Under the pieces are notes generated by a model. That model saw only the letters and a program-made list of their open reading frames with translations. It ran no database searches and was not told the DNA's origin. The position numbers were made by a program, and so were the translations under genes. Positions 1 to 10,556 of a stretch of DNA of 64,000 bases are shown here, one piece after another (within the stretch, counting starts at the first letter, position 1; each line of letters opens with the position of its first letter). Source of the stretch: Bradyrhizobium diazoefficiens USDA 110 (GTDB lineage: Bacteria > Pseudomonadota > Alphaproteobacteria > Rhizobiales > Xanthobacteraceae); assembly GCF_000011365.1 (NCBI RefSeq), contig NC_004463.1:1660001-1724000 (forward strand), in the 5' to 3' direction.

Positions 1-413
1 AGCTTGGCCAATTCCGCGACGAAGGCGGGATCGTTCTTTTCCTCTTCCTTGTGGAAGCGGGTGTTTTCCAGGCACAGGATGTCGCCGTCCTTGAGTGCCG
101 CCACGGCCGTGGCCGCGGGCTCGCCGATGCAGTCGTCGGCAAACGCGACGGGCTTGTTCAGGACCTTCGACAGCGCCTCGGTGACGGGCTTGAGCGACTC
201 CTTGGCATCGCGTCCCTTCGGCCGGCCGAAATGCGCGAGCAGGATCACCTTGCCGCCCTTGTCGGCGAGCTCGGTGATGGTCGGCGCGACGCGCTCGAGC
301 CGGGTTGCGTCGGTGACGCGCCCGTTCTCCATGGGCACGTTGAGGTCGACGCGCAGCAGCACGCGTTTGCCCTTCACGTCGACGTCGTCGAGGGTGCGGA
401 ATTTGTTCGCCAT
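1..413 (-). CDS. pgk: Phosphoglycerate kinase, N-terminal part (gene runs off the window)
   Basis: The reverse strand from the ATG at 411-413 reads MANKFRTLDDVDVKGKRVLL, continuing with RVDLNVP, then a segment holding HFGRPKG and later LENTRFHKEEE. These are the N-terminal substrate-binding signatures of phosphoglycerate kinase, which interconverts 1,3-bisphosphoglycerate and 3-phosphoglycerate with ATP formation in the cytoplasm. Only about 137 residues of the usual roughly 400 are present because the 3' part lies left of base 1. It is the third gene of a minus-strand run tkt-gap-pgk; the 139 bp gap to gap holds a palindromic repeat, so co-transcription is likely but not certain. Identification is firm. 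Confidence 0.95.
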   Translation of the reverse strand, partial: MANKFRTLDDVDVKGKRVLLRVDLNVPMENGRVTDATRLERVAPTITELADKGGKVILLAHFGRPKGRDAKESLKPVTEALSKVLNKPVAFADDCIGEPAATAVAALKDGDILCLENTRFHKEEEKNDPAFVAELAK

Positions 414-437
414 GGGATGGCCTCAACCATTTGGACT

Positions 438-537
438 GTCATTCCGGGGCGCGCTTAGCGCGAACCCTGGTGCGCAGTTGCGCACCTGAGAATCTCGAGA
501 TTCCGGGTCTGGTCCTTACGGACCATCCCGGAATGAC
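438..537. repeat. Palindromic intergenic repeat between gap and pgk
   Basis: The stretch opens with gtcattccgggg and closes with cccggaatgac, so its ends are inverted copies; an inner segment (gcgcacctgagaatctcgag) is typical of the short mobile palindromes scattered in Bradyrhizobium genomes. It lies between two genes of the same direction and can fold into a long hairpin in the transcript. Whether it is a non-autonomous mobile element or an mRNA stabiliser cannot be told from this copy. Confidence 0.7.
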
Positions 538-552
538 GAAACCGCTGCGGAG

Positions 553-1560
<1,008 letters not shown>

Positions 1561-1708
1561 CTTTCGTCTCCTTCAATGACCGTTGTCGTCCCGTCGGACG
1601 CGCGGCTAACGCGTCAGCGAGGGTTTTTTAGGGCGGACGCCCGGTTCGGCCGGGCGGTGCTTGATCATATGGGACGTTACGTAGTCCTTTTTTTGGCAAG
1701 CTCAACTC

Positions 1709-3724
1709 TCAGGAAACGCGTTTCAGCACGGCGTTAACCGCAGCCTCGGCGGTAATGCCGAAATGCTTGTACAGGTCCTTCGCCGGCGCGCTCGCGCCGA
1801 AGGAATGCATGCCGACAAATTCGCCATCCTGGCCGATCACAGCATCCCAGCCCCAGCGCACCGCGGCCTCGATCGCGACCTTCACCGGCGCGTTGCCGAT
1901 GATCTCGGCGCGCTTGGCTTCTGGTTGCGCTAACAAAAGCTCGAGCGAGGGCACCGACACCACCCGTGACGGGATGCCGCGCTCGGCGAGCTGCTTCTGG
2001 GCGGCGACCGCGATTTCGACCTCGGAGCCGGAGGCGAACAGCGTCGCCTTGGCTTCGCCCTGCGCCGGAACCAGCTCGTAGGCACCGGCCGCGCAAGGAT
2101 TGTCGTTCGGCGCGGTGGTGCGGAGCTGCGGCAGGTTCTGCCGCGTCAGCGCCAGCACCGTCGGGCCGTCGATGCGGTTGAGCGCGAGCTCCCAACACTC
2201 GGCGACCTCGATCGAGTCGCAGGGACGGAACACGCGCATGTTTGGAATGGCGCGAAGCGCGGCCAGATGCTCGACCGGCTGATGGGTCGGGCCGTCTTCG
2301 CCGAGGCCGATGGAATCGTGCGTCATCACGTAGACGACACCTGTGCCCATCAGCGCGGCAAGGCGCATCGCCGGACGCGCATAATCGGTGAACACCAGGA
2401 AGGTCGCGCCGTTCGGCGCGAAGCCGCCGTGCAGGAAGATGCCGTTCATCGCGGCGGCCATGCCATGCTCGCGGATGCCGTAGTGGATGAAGCGGCCCTT
2501 CGGTGTCTTGGCCGAGAAGGCGGTCGCCGACTTCGCCTTGTTGTTGTTGGAGCCGGTGAGGTCGGCGGAGCCTGCGAGGAATTCCATCGGCATCGCGCCG
2601 GCAATGACTTCGATCACCGCTTCCGAGGATTTGCGGGTGGCCGCAACCAGCGGCTTTTCCAGCAGCTCCTTCTTGTACGCGCGCACCGCCTTTGCGAGCG
2701 AGGCCGGACGCTCATGGCGCAGGCGGCGCTCGAACTCGGCGCGCTTGCGGCTGCCGAGCTCGCCGAGCCGTCCTTCCCATTCCTGGCGAGCCGCAGCGCC
2801 GCGGCTGCCGGCCGCGCGCCAGGCTTTCAGCACGTCGTCGGGCACCGAGAACGGCTCGAGCGAGATGCCGAGATTTTCCTTGGCGGCCTTGAGCTCCTCG
2901 GCGCCGAGCGCCTCGCCGTGCACCTTCGACGTGCCGGCCTTGTGCGGCGCGCCGAAGCCGATGGTGGTGCGGCAGGCGATCAGCGTCGGCTTGTTGGATT
3001 TCTTCGCGCGCGTGATGGCCGCCGTGATCGCGGCCTGGTCGTGGCCGTCGATCTTCTCGGCGGCCCAGCCGGCGGACTTGAAGCGCTTCACCTGGTCGAC
3101 GGAATCGGCGATCGAGGTCGGGCCGTCGATCGAGATGCCGTTGTCATCGTAGAGCACGATCAGCTTGTTGAGCTTCCAGTGCCCGGCCATCGCGATCGCT
3201 TCCTGCGACACGCCCTCCATCAGGTCGCCGTCGGAGGCGAGCACGAAGGTGTGGTGATCGACGATCTTCTTGCCGAACTCGGCGGCGAGCATCTTCTCGG
3301 CGAGCGCCATGCCGACCGCGGTCGAGATGCCCTGGCCGAGCGGACCGGTGGTGGTCTCGATGCCCTTGGTGTGGAAGTTCTCCGGGTGGCCAGGCGTCAG
3401 CCCGCCGAGCTGGCGGAATTGCTTGAGCTGGTCCAGCGTCATGTCGGCATTGCCGGTCAGGTACAGCAGCGAATAGAGCAGCATCGAGCCGTGGCCGGCC
3501 GACAGCACGAAGCGGTCGCGGTCCGGCCAGGCGGGCGCGGCGGCGTCGAATTTCAGGAACTGCGTGAACAGCACCGTGGCGATGTCGGCGGCGCCCATCG
3601 GCAGGCCGGGATGGCCCGATTTCGCCTTCTCGACAGCGTCCATCGAAAGGCCGCGGATCGCGTTGGCCATACGGGAGTGGTCGACCTGCGTATGGGCCAT
3701 ACGGGAGGCATCGAGCTGCATCAT
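1709..3724 (-). CDS. tkt: Transketolase
   Basis: The 671-residue product transfers two-carbon ketol units between sugar phosphates using thiamine diphosphate. Visible signatures are [14 protein letters not shown] near the N-terminus, [21 protein letters not shown], the cofactor-binding [14 protein letters not shown], and the C-terminal half with [20 protein letters not shown] and FRPCDS. Length is normal for the family. It is the first gene of a minus-strand run tkt-gap-pgk. The N-terminus is unusual: [20 protein letters not shown] contains two related copies of a short start peptide, made by an imperfect 30 bp tandem duplication (two ggccatacgggag copies at 3665-3677 and 3695-3707). The start may thus be at 3724 or at the inner Met codon at 3700; the inner one resembles most relatives. 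Confidence 0.97.
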   Translation of the reverse strand: MMQLDASRMAHTQVDHSRMANAIRGLSMDAVEKAKSGHPGLPMGAADIATVLFTQFLKFDAAAPAWPDRDRFVLSAGHGSMLLYSLLYLTGNADMTLDQLKQFRQLGGLTPGHPENFHTKGIETTTGPLGQGISTAVGMALAEKMLAAEFGKKIVDHHTFVLASDGDLMEGVSQEAIAMAGHWKLNKLIVLYDDNGISIDGPTSIADSVDQVKRFKSAGWAAEKIDGHDQAAITAAITRAKKSNKPTLIACRTTIGFGAPHKAGTSKVHGEALGAEELKAAKENLGISLEPFSVPDDVLKAWRAAGSRGAAARQEWEGRLGELGSRKRAEFERRLRHERPASLAKAVRAYKKELLEKPLVAATRKSSEAVIEVIAGAMPMEFLAGSADLTGSNNNKAKSATAFSAKTPKGRFIHYGIREHGMAAAMNGIFLHGGFAPNGATFLVFTDYARPAMRLAALMGTGVVYVMTHDSIGLGEDGPTHQPVEHLAALRAIPNMRVFRPCDSIEVAECWELALNRIDGPTVLALTRQNLPQLRTTAPNDNPCAAGAYELVPAQGEAKATLFASGSEVEIAVAAQKQLAERGIPSRVVSVPSLELLLAQPEAKRAEIIGNAPVKVAIEAAVRWGWDAVIGQDGEFVGMHSFGASAPAKDLYKHFGITAEAAVNAVLKRVS

Positions 3725-4090
3725 GATGAAAATCCGTCTGGAATGAGGTGCTTGATGGCCGTGTGCGCCGCGCTGGATCGAGCCTGGCGGTCACGGGAGG
3801 TTGGGGGCTGGATAGCATCTCGGTTCCGGGAGTCCAAGGCAATCAAACGCCGGTTTGGCCGCAAAAGTTGCTTACGGCATGATCCGGAAAAGCCGCAGCC
3901 GCGGATCATGCAGATCTGGAACCAGCCGGCCGCCATGCCGAGGGCCGATCTAGCGGTGCATAGTTTCGCGGCGACATTGCGCTGGGCTAGCTTGCCACGT
4001 AAATTTCTGCTTCTAACCGCTTGCCGAACCGAGTCTTTTGCCGGGCGGCAAGCCCCGATGCAAAGGCCACCAAGGTCCGCCGCTGACCGC
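3725..4090. promoter_or_regulatory. Divergent intergenic region between tkt and the DUF4164-zapA pair
   Basis: These 366 bp separate a minus-strand run (tkt-gap-pgk) from a plus-strand run (DUF4164-zapA), so promoters for both directions must lie here. I see no gene. At 3877-3911 an imperfect palindrome, gcatgatccgg ... gcggatcatgc, is present; this is a sequence type recurring in Bradyrhizobium intergenic DNA. I could not assign clear -35/-10 boxes. Confidence 0.5.
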
Positions 4091-4411
4091 ATGAACGATC
4101 GCGTATCCAACAGTTCCGCCATGACGGAGTCCTCCGCCGTCGAGATTGAGATCGCGACCCGCAGGCTCATGGCGGCGCTCGACGCGCTCGAGAGCGCGGT
4201 GGAGCGCCGGCGCGACGCCGATCGCGACGAGAACGAGCTCGCCGCGCGAATCCAGGCGCTCGGCGCGGACCGCTCGCGGCTTGCCGATGAGCTCGATGGT
4301 GCGCTGGTGAAGGCGCGCAAGCTCGAGCGCACCAATCGCGAGATCTCCGATCGGCTGGATTCCGCGATCGTCACGATACGCTCGGTGCTCGATACCGGAG
4401 AGGATGGATGA
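4091..4411 (+). CDS. DUF4164-type small coiled-coil protein
   Basis: The 106-residue product starts MNDRVSNSSAMTESSAVEIE and is almost entirely predicted coiled coil, with heptad-like Leu/Ala spacing from about residue 18 to 95 (RRLMAALDALESAVERRRDA, then KARKLERTNREISDRLDSAI). It lacks a signal peptide and membrane segment. Its stop overlaps the zapA start (ATGA at 4408-4411), so the two are translated together. In alphaproteobacteria a DUF4164 gene commonly sits just ahead of zapA, which agrees with this reading. An auxiliary role in cell division beside ZapA is an inference from context only. Confidence 0.8.
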   Translation: MNDRVSNSSAMTESSAVEIEIATRRLMAALDALESAVERRRDADRDENELAARIQALGADRSRLADELDGALVKARKLERTNREISDRLDSAIVTIRSVLDTGEDG

Positions 4412-4791
4412 GCCACATCAACGTCACCATCAACGGCCGGCAATACCGCATGGCCTGCGAGGAGGGGCAGGAGGTGCGGCTGCTCAAGCTCGCCGAAAGC
4501 CTGGAGACGCGGATTCAGTCGCTGCGCGGAAAATTCGGCGAGATCGGCGATGCGCGCCTGACCGTGATGGCGGCGCTGACCGTCTGCGACGAGCTGGTCG
4601 ACGCCGGCAACCGCGTCCGCAGCATGGAGCAGGAATTGACCGAGCTGCGGGATTTCCGCAATGCCGCCGTCGAGCGCGCCAGGATGACGCAGACCGCGGT
4701 GGTGAACGCGCTGAACGCCGCAGCCGAACGCATCGAGAAGTCGACCCAGGTCCTGAACCGGACCATCGGAGGCGGAATCGCGATCGGGTAG
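4408..4791 (+). CDS. zapA: Cell division protein ZapA
   Basis: The 127-residue product starts MSHINVTINGRQYRMACEEG, the N-terminal beta-strand domain of ZapA, followed by the EVRLLKLAESLETRI helix and a long C-terminal coiled coil. ZapA binds FtsZ and promotes bundling of protofilaments at the division ring. It is coupled to the DUF4164 gene upstream by a 4 bp start/stop overlap. The 6S RNA and 5-formyl-THF cyclo-ligase genes follow, an arrangement widely kept in proteobacteria, which supports the call. The C-terminus is longer than in gamma-proteobacterial ZapA but typical of alphaproteobacteria. Confidence 0.92.
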   Translation: MSHINVTINGRQYRMACEEGQEVRLLKLAESLETRIQSLRGKFGEIGDARLTVMAALTVCDELVDAGNRVRSMEQELTELRDFRNAAVERARMTQTAVVNALNAAAERIEKSTQVLNRTIGGGIAIG

Positions 4792-4840
4792 GGACCGCGG
4801 AAGACTCGATCAGTTGGTCCGCTCGATGTAACCGCGGGCT

Positions 4841-4960
4841 CAACCTCTCCCGCTTGCGGGAGAGGTCGGCGCGAAGCGCCGGGTGAGGGCTCTCACCTCT
4901 TGGGGAATCTCAGTGTGGAGACACCCTCTCCCCAACCCTCCCCCGCAAGCGGGGGAGGGA
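4841..4960. repeat. Paired palindromic repeat downstream of zapA
   Basis: Two inverted segments face each other: cctctcccgcttgcgggagagg near the left end and ccctcccccgcaagcgggggaggg at the right, separated by ggtgaggg and related text. Related sequence recurs at 11466-11592, 15990-16137 and 16779-16905, so this is a dispersed family. It could also serve as a hairpin terminator for zapA. Confidence 0.7.
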
Positions 4961-5065
4961 GCGCACTTCCGCCGTGGCGGCAGGAAGGACTGATTTCATT
5001 GCACCGAAGCTCGGCAGCCCGTCGGCGGGCTGGTGGTTTGTCAGTATCGTTGTTACATTGCGTGG

Positions 5066-5225
5066 GCGAGGCTGCGACGCGCGTCCGGAGCCATATATCC
5101 CCGGGGCCTTATCGATCCTTTAGGGAACTGTCCCTGGCCGGGCCCGTGGGCCCGGACATATGGTGCCCACCTACTTTCGTAGGGAACTCCGGGATCGAGT
5201 GCTTCAACGGCGTCCGCGGCTTCGC
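5066..5225 (+). ncRNA. ssrS: 6S RNA
   Basis: A roughly 160 nt element lies between zapA and the 5-formyl-THF cyclo-ligase gene, the position 6S RNA occupies in most proteobacteria. Its two ends pair: gcgaggctgcgacgcgc at the 5' side against ggcgtccgcggcttcgc at the 3' side. The centre carries a GC-rich hairpin (ggccgggcccgtgggcccgg) and smaller paired segments around an open bubble, the shape that mimics an open promoter and sequesters RNA polymerase in stationary phase. A T-rich run follows from 5226. Exact ends are estimated from the pairing; no covariance search was run. Confidence 0.82.
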
Positions 5226-5297
5226 ACTTTTGTTTGCTTGGTTTGTGCTTGTCTAAATTGCGTCCCCGACACGCTTGCGGTTCAATTGAGTCTCGGT

Positions 5298-5397
5298 GTC
5301 ATGCCCGCGAAGGCGGGCATCCAGTACGCCGCGGCGTCTCGGTTCTTGCAACTCGCGTCTCTGGAATACTGGATCACCCGCTTTCGCGGGTGATGAC
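5298..5397. repeat. Palindromic repeat ahead of the 5-formyl-THF cyclo-ligase gene
   Basis: The left end gtcatgcccgcgaaggcggg and the right end cccgctttcgcgggtgatgac are approximate inverted copies flanking a centre with ctcgcgtctctggaatactgg. This is a second palindromic repeat type, distinct from the one at 438-537 but of similar size. It separates the 6S RNA from the next gene. Confidence 0.65.
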
Positions 5398-5433
5398 AGC
5401 GGAGCGAGGCTCTGCCTTCGGGGGAAAGCGCGC

Positions 5434-6030
5434 ATGTCCAATTCGAAAGCCGAGCTCCGTGCCAAAGCCCTCGCCAAACGCGACGCGCTGAGCGAGAAGA
5501 AGCGCGCCGCCGCTGCCACCAAGCTCGCCAAGCGCGGGCTGCCGTTCAAGCTGCTGCCCGGCAGCATCGTCTCCGGCTATTCGCCGATCCGCAGCGAGAT
5601 CGACCCGATGCAGCTCTTGAGGAAGCTCGCCGAGGAGGGCGCAAGGCTGGCGCTGCCCTGTGTCACCGCGCGCGGCCAGTCGCTGGTCTTCCGTATCTTT
5701 CATCCGAACGACCGGCTGATGCTCGGCCCGCTCGGCATTCCCGAGCCGTCGCCGGCAGCAAGCGAAGTCATCCCCGACATCATGCTGACGCCGCTCGCGG
5801 CCTTCGACCGGCTCGGCCACCGCATCGGTTATGGTGCCGGGCATTACGACTTCACCTTCGCTCACTTGCGCAAGACCAAGCAAATCGTCGGCATCGGGCT
5901 TGCGTTTGCCGCGCAGGAGATCGAGGCGGTTCCGGCACTATCCCACGACGTCGCGCTGGATTATGTGCTAACGGAATCGGACGTGTTCGATTTCCGGAGT
6001 TCTGAAGTTGCGCATTCTCTTCGTGGGTGA
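5434..6030 (+). CDS. ygfA: 5-formyltetrahydrofolate cyclo-ligase
   Basis: The 198-residue product uses ATP to convert 5-formyl-THF to 5,10-methenyl-THF, recycling folate. The substrate/ATP signatures are YSPIRSEIDPM around residue 50 and the C-terminal GHRIGYGAGHYD followed by FTFAHLR. The length fits the family. I chose the ATG at 5434 (MSNSKAELRAKALAKRDAL) because upstream in-frame sequence is the palindromic repeat. The neighbouring 6S RNA upstream is the classical partner of this gene. Its 3' end overlaps the start of the next gene by 23 bp, so the two are co-translated. Confidence 0.95.
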   Translation: MSNSKAELRAKALAKRDALSEKKRAAAATKLAKRGLPFKLLPGSIVSGYSPIRSEIDPMQLLRKLAEEGARLALPCVTARGQSLVFRIFHPNDRLMLGPLGIPEPSPAASEVIPDIMLTPLAAFDRLGHRIGYGAGHYDFTFAHLRKTKQIVGIGLAFAAQEIEAVPALSHDVALDYVLTESDVFDFRSSEVAHSLRG

Positions 6031-6832
6031 TGTCGTCGGCCGTGCGGGGCGCACGGCCATCGCCGAATATCTGCCCGGCATGGTCAAGGACTGGTCGCTC
6101 GATTTCGTCGTCGTCAACGGCGAAAATTCCGCCGGCGGCTTCGGCATCACCGAAGCGATCTATCAGGAGTTTCTCGATGCCGGCGCCGACGCGGTGACGC
6201 TCGGCAATCACTCCTGGGACCAGCGCGAGGCCCTGGTGTTCATCGAGCGCGCCGACCGCCTGGTGCGGCCCGCGAACTATCCGCGCGGCACGCCCGGCCG
6301 CGGCGCGGCGCTGGTCGAGACCAAGAACGGCAAGCATGCGCTCGTCGTCAATGCTTTGGGCCGCGTCTTCATGACTCCGTTCGACGATCCCTTTGCGGCG
6401 CTGGAGCGCGAGCTCGGCGCCTGTCCGCTCGGCGTTGCAGCGGATGCGATCGTCGTCGATTTCCATTGCGAGGCGAGCAGCGAGAAGCAGGGCATCGGCT
6501 TCTTCTGCGACGGCCGCGCCAGCCTCGTCGTCGGCACCCACACCCATGTGCCGACCGCCGATCACCAGATCCTCAACGGCGGCACCGCCTACATGACGGA
6601 TGCCGGCATGACCGGCGACTACGATTCCATCATCGGCATGCAGAAGGAAGAACCGCTGCGCCGGTTCACGTCGGGGATTCCCTCCGGCCGGTTCGAGCCG
6701 GCGGCCGGAGTGGCGACGCTCAGCGGCGTTGCGATCGAGACCGACGATGCAACGGGCCTCGCGCTGCGGATCGCGCCGGTGCGCGTGGGCGGCCGGCTGG
6801 AGCCGGCGACACCGAGGTTCTGGTTGAGCTGA
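6008..6832 (+). CDS. YmdB/TIGR00282-type metallophosphoesterase
   Basis: The 274-residue product begins at a TTG codon (6008) with MRILFVGDVVGRAGR. It carries the calcineurin-like metal ligands in order: GDVVG, VVNGENSAGG, LGNHSWDQREAL, VVDFHCEASSEKQ and GTHTHVPTAD. The family hydrolyses cyclic nucleotides such as 2',3'-cAMP and, in Bacillus, cAMP; the substrate here is not known. It overlaps the folate gene by 23 bp. There is no signal peptide, so the protein is cytoplasmic. Length and motif set match the family fully. Confidence 0.93.
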   Translation: MRILFVGDVVGRAGRTAIAEYLPGMVKDWSLDFVVVNGENSAGGFGITEAIYQEFLDAGADAVTLGNHSWDQREALVFIERADRLVRPANYPRGTPGRGAALVETKNGKHALVVNALGRVFMTPFDDPFAALERELGACPLGVAADAIVVDFHCEASSEKQGIGFFCDGRASLVVGTHTHVPTADHQILNGGTAYMTDAGMTGDYDSIIGMQKEEPLRRFTSGIPSGRFEPAAGVATLSGVAIETDDATGLALRIAPVRVGGRLEPATPRFWLS

Positions 6833-6853
6833 CGGTCGCGCTACACACTCGCT

Positions 6854-6985
6854 GTCGTCCCGGCGAAAGGCCGGGACCCATAACCCCAGGGAGAAGTGTG
6901 GGGCACAGCTCCCACTCCGAGTCTTCGCCACACTACTCCCTGTGGGTATGGGTCCCGGATCTGCGCTTCGCTTGTCCGGGACGAC
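6854..6985. repeat. Long palindromic repeat after the phosphodiesterase gene
   Basis: gtcgtcccggcgaaaggccgggaccc at the left end faces gggtcccggatctgcgcttcgcttgtccgggacgac at the right, with an inner pair cccagggagaagtgtgg / cacactactccctg(t)ggg. The whole can fold into one extended hairpin between two convergent genes and may act as a bidirectional terminator. It belongs to the dispersed palindromes of this genome. Confidence 0.7.
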
Positions 6986-7039
6986 GGCGGAGATTGATGC
7001 GCGCGATTGCGCATCAATCTCGCGGCGGATGGCTGCGCG

Positions 7040-8383
7040 CTACTCCGCCGTCTGCTCCCTCAGCTCCGCCACATCCTTCGCCGTCAGCTTCGAGCCCTTC
7101 GCGCCGAACCGCGCCGTCACATAGTTCGCCACCGCCGCGATCTCGTCGTCGGTGTAGGCGTTGCCGAACGCCGGCATCGACAGCGCACCATCAGGCGTAT
7201 GGCGCCTGGTGCCCGAGATCACGATCTGCGCGACGTTGGTGGCGGTGGGGTCGTTGACGGCCCAGGTGCCGGTGAGTGTCGCCATCGGCGACACCGGGCT
7301 CTCGCCGCTCCAGCCGTGGCAGCTGGCGCAGGCGCTGGCGAACACCTTCTTGCCGCGGGCGTCGGCCGTCACGCCGTCCTTGTGCGAGGCGGGCGCGACC
7401 GGCGCCGTGGTGGCGGGGAGGTCGGGCGAGGGCTGCGGCGGCACGCTGCGCAGGTAAGCAACGATGCTGCTTATGTCCTCGGGGGCGAACTGGCTGAAGC
7501 TGTGGTCGACGGCTTCACCCATCGGACCCGAGGCCGAGCCGTGGCCCGGCGCATGGCCGAGCGACAGATACGAGATCAGATCCGCGTCGCTCCAGTTGCC
7601 GAGACCTGTCGCCTTGTCCGACGAGATGTTGAAGGCGCGCCAGCCCGCCGTGATAGCGCCGGTGAACTTCTTGCGGTTATCCAGCGCGAAGCCGAGATTG
7701 CGCGGTGTGTGGCACTCGCCGCAATGCGCCAGCGCTTCGGCGAGATATGCCCCGCGATTCCATTCCGGGCTCTTCGACGTATCCGGCGCAAAGCGCGTGT
7801 CCGGATTGAACACGGCCGACCAGAAGGTCATCGCCCAGCGCTGGTTGAACGGGAACGACAGCGTGTTGTCGGGCGCCTTGGCGCGCACCGCCGGCAGGCT
7901 GAACAGATACGCTTTCACCGCGAGCACGTCCTCGTCGGTCATGAAGGTGTAGGACGTGTACGGCATCGCCGGATAGAGCCGCGCGCCGTCATTGCGTTTG
8001 CCGTGCTGGACCGCGTTCAGAAAATCCTGGTCGCTGTAATTGCCGATGCCGGTGTCCTTGTCCGGCGTGATGTTGGTCGAATAGAGCGTGCCGAACGGTA
8101 GCTTGAAGGCGAGCCCGCCGGAATAGTCCTCCTCGCCCGGCTTGGTGTGGCAGACCATGCAGTCGGCGGCCTTCGCCAGATATTCGCCGCGTTCGACCAG
8201 GCTCGCTTTCTCCAGCTTTGCCGGCACGCCGGTCGGCTTTCCGGCGCGGTAATCCGCCAGCGCCACTTTCGTGCCGCCGGCAAAGTCGAGCGGGCCGGGC
8301 CCGCGGATGAGGAAGACGCCAAGCGCCACCGCGACGATGGCGATCACAACGATACTTGTGAGGATACGCATCGTGCCGCTCAT
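7040..8383 (-). CDS. Tri-haem membrane-anchored cytochrome c subunit of a molybdenum hydroxylase
   Basis: The 447-residue product has an N-terminal membrane anchor or uncleaved signal (ILTSIVVIAIVAVALGVFLI, residues 7-26) and three haem-c sites CMVCH, CGECH and CASCH spaced through the chain, each followed by a suitable distal Met region. Such tri-haem cytochromes pass electrons from periplasmic dehydrogenases to the respiratory chain. Its start overlaps the stop of the molybdopterin subunit by 4 bp, so it is the third gene of a tight operon with the 2Fe-2S and molybdopterin subunits. The substrate of the complex, probably an aldehyde or N-heterocycle, cannot be read from this subunit. Confidence 0.9.
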   Translation of the reverse strand: MSGTMRILTSIVVIAIVAVALGVFLIRGPGPLDFAGGTKVALADYRAGKPTGVPAKLEKASLVERGEYLAKAADCMVCHTKPGEEDYSGGLAFKLPFGTLYSTNITPDKDTGIGNYSDQDFLNAVQHGKRNDGARLYPAMPYTSYTFMTDEDVLAVKAYLFSLPAVRAKAPDNTLSFPFNQRWAMTFWSAVFNPDTRFAPDTSKSPEWNRGAYLAEALAHCGECHTPRNLGFALDNRKKFTGAITAGWRAFNISSDKATGLGNWSDADLISYLSLGHAPGHGSASGPMGEAVDHSFSQFAPEDISSIVAYLRSVPPQPSPDLPATTAPVAPASHKDGVTADARGKKVFASACASCHGWSGESPVSPMATLTGTWAVNDPTATNVAQIVISGTRRHTPDGALSMPAFGNAYTDDEIAAVANYVTARFGAKGSKLTAKDVAELREQTAE

Positions 8384-10548
8384 GCCTTCTTCCCCGCAGC
8401 CAGCAGTTTCCGGTCGATCGGCAGGCGCCGCAGCGCCACGCCGGTTGCGGCGTAAATCGCGTTGCGCAGCGCCGGTGGCCCCGCCGTCGTGCCGGTCTCG
8501 CCAATTCCGCCGGGTGCCTCGCCGCTCTTGACGACGTGAACCTCGATCTTGGGCGTCTGATGGATCCGCAGCATCCGGTAGTCGTTGAAGTTGGATTGCT
8601 GGACGCGCCCCTTTTCGATGGTGATCTCGCCGTAGAGCGCGGCGGTAAGGCCGAAGATCAGCCCGCCCTCGACCTGAGCCACGATCGTATCGGGATTGAC
8701 GGCGATGCCGGTATCCACCACCGAGGTCGCACGGCGTAGATTGATCTCGCCTTGCTCGTCGACCTCAGCCTCCACAACGGTTGCGATGAAACTCCCGAAA
8801 GACGGCTGCAGGCACACGCCGCGCCCGACGCGCGCCGGCAAGGGTTGACCCCAATTGGCTTTCTCTGCCGCAAGATTGAGGACGGACAGGAAGCGCGGTT
8901 GATTGGCCAGCATTCCACGGCGAAACTCGACCGGGTCCTTGCCCGCCTTGCGCGCCAGTTCGTCGATGAAGCATTCGACCGCGAACACGTTGTTGTTGGG
9001 CCCGACCCCGCGCCAGAACCCCGTTGGTATCGCCGGCGGTTCGGCCCGCACATATTCGACGTGGACATTCGGGATGTCGTAGGGCACGTCGGTGGCGCTG
9101 TCGATCGCGTCGATATCGATGCCCTTCTGGAAGGCCGGCGGCAGCCAGCGCGCGATGATCGCAGCGCCGGCAATCTTGTATTTCCAGCCGACGATCTTGC
9201 CGGCCGACAAGGTCGCTGCGATCGTATCGCGATAGACCGGTCGATAGACGTCGTGCTGAATGTCCTCCTCGCGGGTCCACACGACCTTGACCGGCCCGTC
9301 GACCTCTTTGGCGATGCGAACGGCCGCGACCACCATGTCAGGCTCGAGCTTGCGGCCGAAGCCGCCGCCCAGCAGGTGCTGGTTGACGGTCACCTTCTCG
9401 ACCGGGAGCCCGGCCGCCTTTGCCGCCTCCGACTGCACGCGCGCCATGATCTGCGTTCCGGTCCAGATTTCGCAAGAATCGGGCGTGCAATGCACCGTGG
9501 CGTTCAACGGCTCCATCGTTGCGTGGGCGAGAAACGGCAGCTCGAACGAAGCTTCGAGTTTTTCGCCGCTCGCGAGACCCTTGGCGATGTCGCCGGTGGA
9601 TCTGGCGACCACGCCGTCCTTTGCGCTGGCGGCGCGCAAATCGTCCCAAATCGCCTTCGAATTGAGCTTTGCGTTCGGTCCCTCGTTCCACGTGATGTCG
9701 AGCGCATCCAGGCCCTTTTTCGCCGCCCACATGTGATCGCCGACGACGGCGACGAGATCGTCGAGCACGACGATCTTTCGCACGCCCGGAATCTTCTTCG
9801 CGGCACGATCATCGACCTTGCCGACCTTGCCGCCGAAAACCGGGCACTGCGCCAGCGTTGCGAACTTCATGTTCGGCACGATGGCGTCGATGCCGTAGAC
9901 CGCCTTGCCGTTGACCTTCTCGGGTGTATCGAGCCGCTTGAACGGCTGGCCGATATAGACGAAATCCTTGGGGTCCTTGAGCGGGACGTCCTTGGGCGGC
10001 GTCTGGCCGCTCGCGGCAGCCGCAAGCGCGCCATAGGAGAGCGTCCGGCCGCTCGCCTTGTGGGTCACCTCACCCTTCGACGTCGTGCAACTGGCGGGAT
10101 CGACGTTCCATTGCGCAGCTGCAGCCTGCACCAGCATGGCACGCGCGCTGGCGCCGGCTTCACGCAGCGGCTTCCAGAATGCCCGGACCGATGTGGAGCC
10201 ACCGGTCGCCTGAATGATGAAAATCGGATTGCCGTAGAGCTTCTCGTTGGCCGGTGCGTGCAGCAGTTGGACTTTCGACCAATCCGCGTCGAGCTCTTCC
10301 GCCAGGATCATCGAGATCGCGGTGTAGATTCCCTGCCCCATCTCGACCTGCGGCATCACCAGCGTGGTCGCACCTTCAGGGTCGATCCGGATGAAGGCGT
10401 TGGGCGCGAACTTGCCATCGGTCGTATCCTTCGGCTGCACCGGCTCGTTGACGGCGGCGCGCAGCGGCAGGTGGAAGGCGAGCAGGAAGCCGGTGGCAAG
10501 GCCGCCGGTCAGGAGCGTGCGGCGGGAGACGCTGTTGTGTGCATTCAT
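8380..10548 (-). CDS. Molybdopterin-binding subunit of an aldehyde/isoquinoline oxidoreductase, Tat exported
   Basis: From the Met codon at 10548 the product starts [20 protein letters not shown], a twin-arginine signal, and runs about 722 residues. It belongs to the xanthine oxidase superfamily large subunits, IorB type: [54 protein letters not shown] and [18 protein letters not shown] mark the two molybdopterin domains, the last containing the catalytic Glu. It hydroxylates aldehydes or N-heterocycles using water. A GTG start at 10560 is also possible; I prefer the internal ATG because it leaves a standard Tat signal. Partners are the 2Fe-2S subunit upstream and the cytochrome downstream. 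Confidence 0.92.
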   Translation of the reverse strand: MNAHNSVSRRTLLTGGLATGFLLAFHLPLRAAVNEPVQPKDTTDGKFAPNAFIRIDPEGATTLVMPQVEMGQGIYTAISMILAEELDADWSKVQLLHAPANEKLYGNPIFIIQATGGSTSVRAFWKPLREAGASARAMLVQAAAAQWNVDPASCTTSKGEVTHKASGRTLSYGALAAAASGQTPPKDVPLKDPKDFVYIGQPFKRLDTPEKVNGKAVYGIDAIVPNMKFATLAQCPVFGGKVGKVDDRAAKKIPGVRKIVVLDDLVAVVGDHMWAAKKGLDALDITWNEGPNAKLNSKAIWDDLRAASAKDGVVARSTGDIAKGLASGEKLEASFELPFLAHATMEPLNATVHCTPDSCEIWTGTQIMARVQSEAAKAAGLPVEKVTVNQHLLGGGFGRKLEPDMVVAAVRIAKEVDGPVKVVWTREEDIQHDVYRPVYRDTIAATLSAGKIVGWKYKIAGAAIIARWLPPAFQKGIDIDAIDSATDVPYDIPNVHVEYVRAEPPAIPTGFWRGVGPNNNVFAVECFIDELARKAGKDPVEFRRGMLANQPRFLSVLNLAAEKANWGQPLPARVGRGVCLQPSFGSFIATVVEAEVDEQGEINLRRATSVVDTGIAVNPDTIVAQVEGGLIFGLTAALYGEITIEKGRVQQSNFNDYRMLRIHQTPKIEVHVVKSGEAPGGIGETGTTAGPPALRNAIYAATGVALRRLPIDRKLLAAGKKA

Positions 10549-10556
10549 GGCGGACC

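Noticed and set aside
2267..4411. 714-codon plus-strand frame
   Set aside because: It is the antisense shadow of tkt in high-GC DNA and then runs into the DUF4164 gene; only its last 106 codons (4091-4411) are real.
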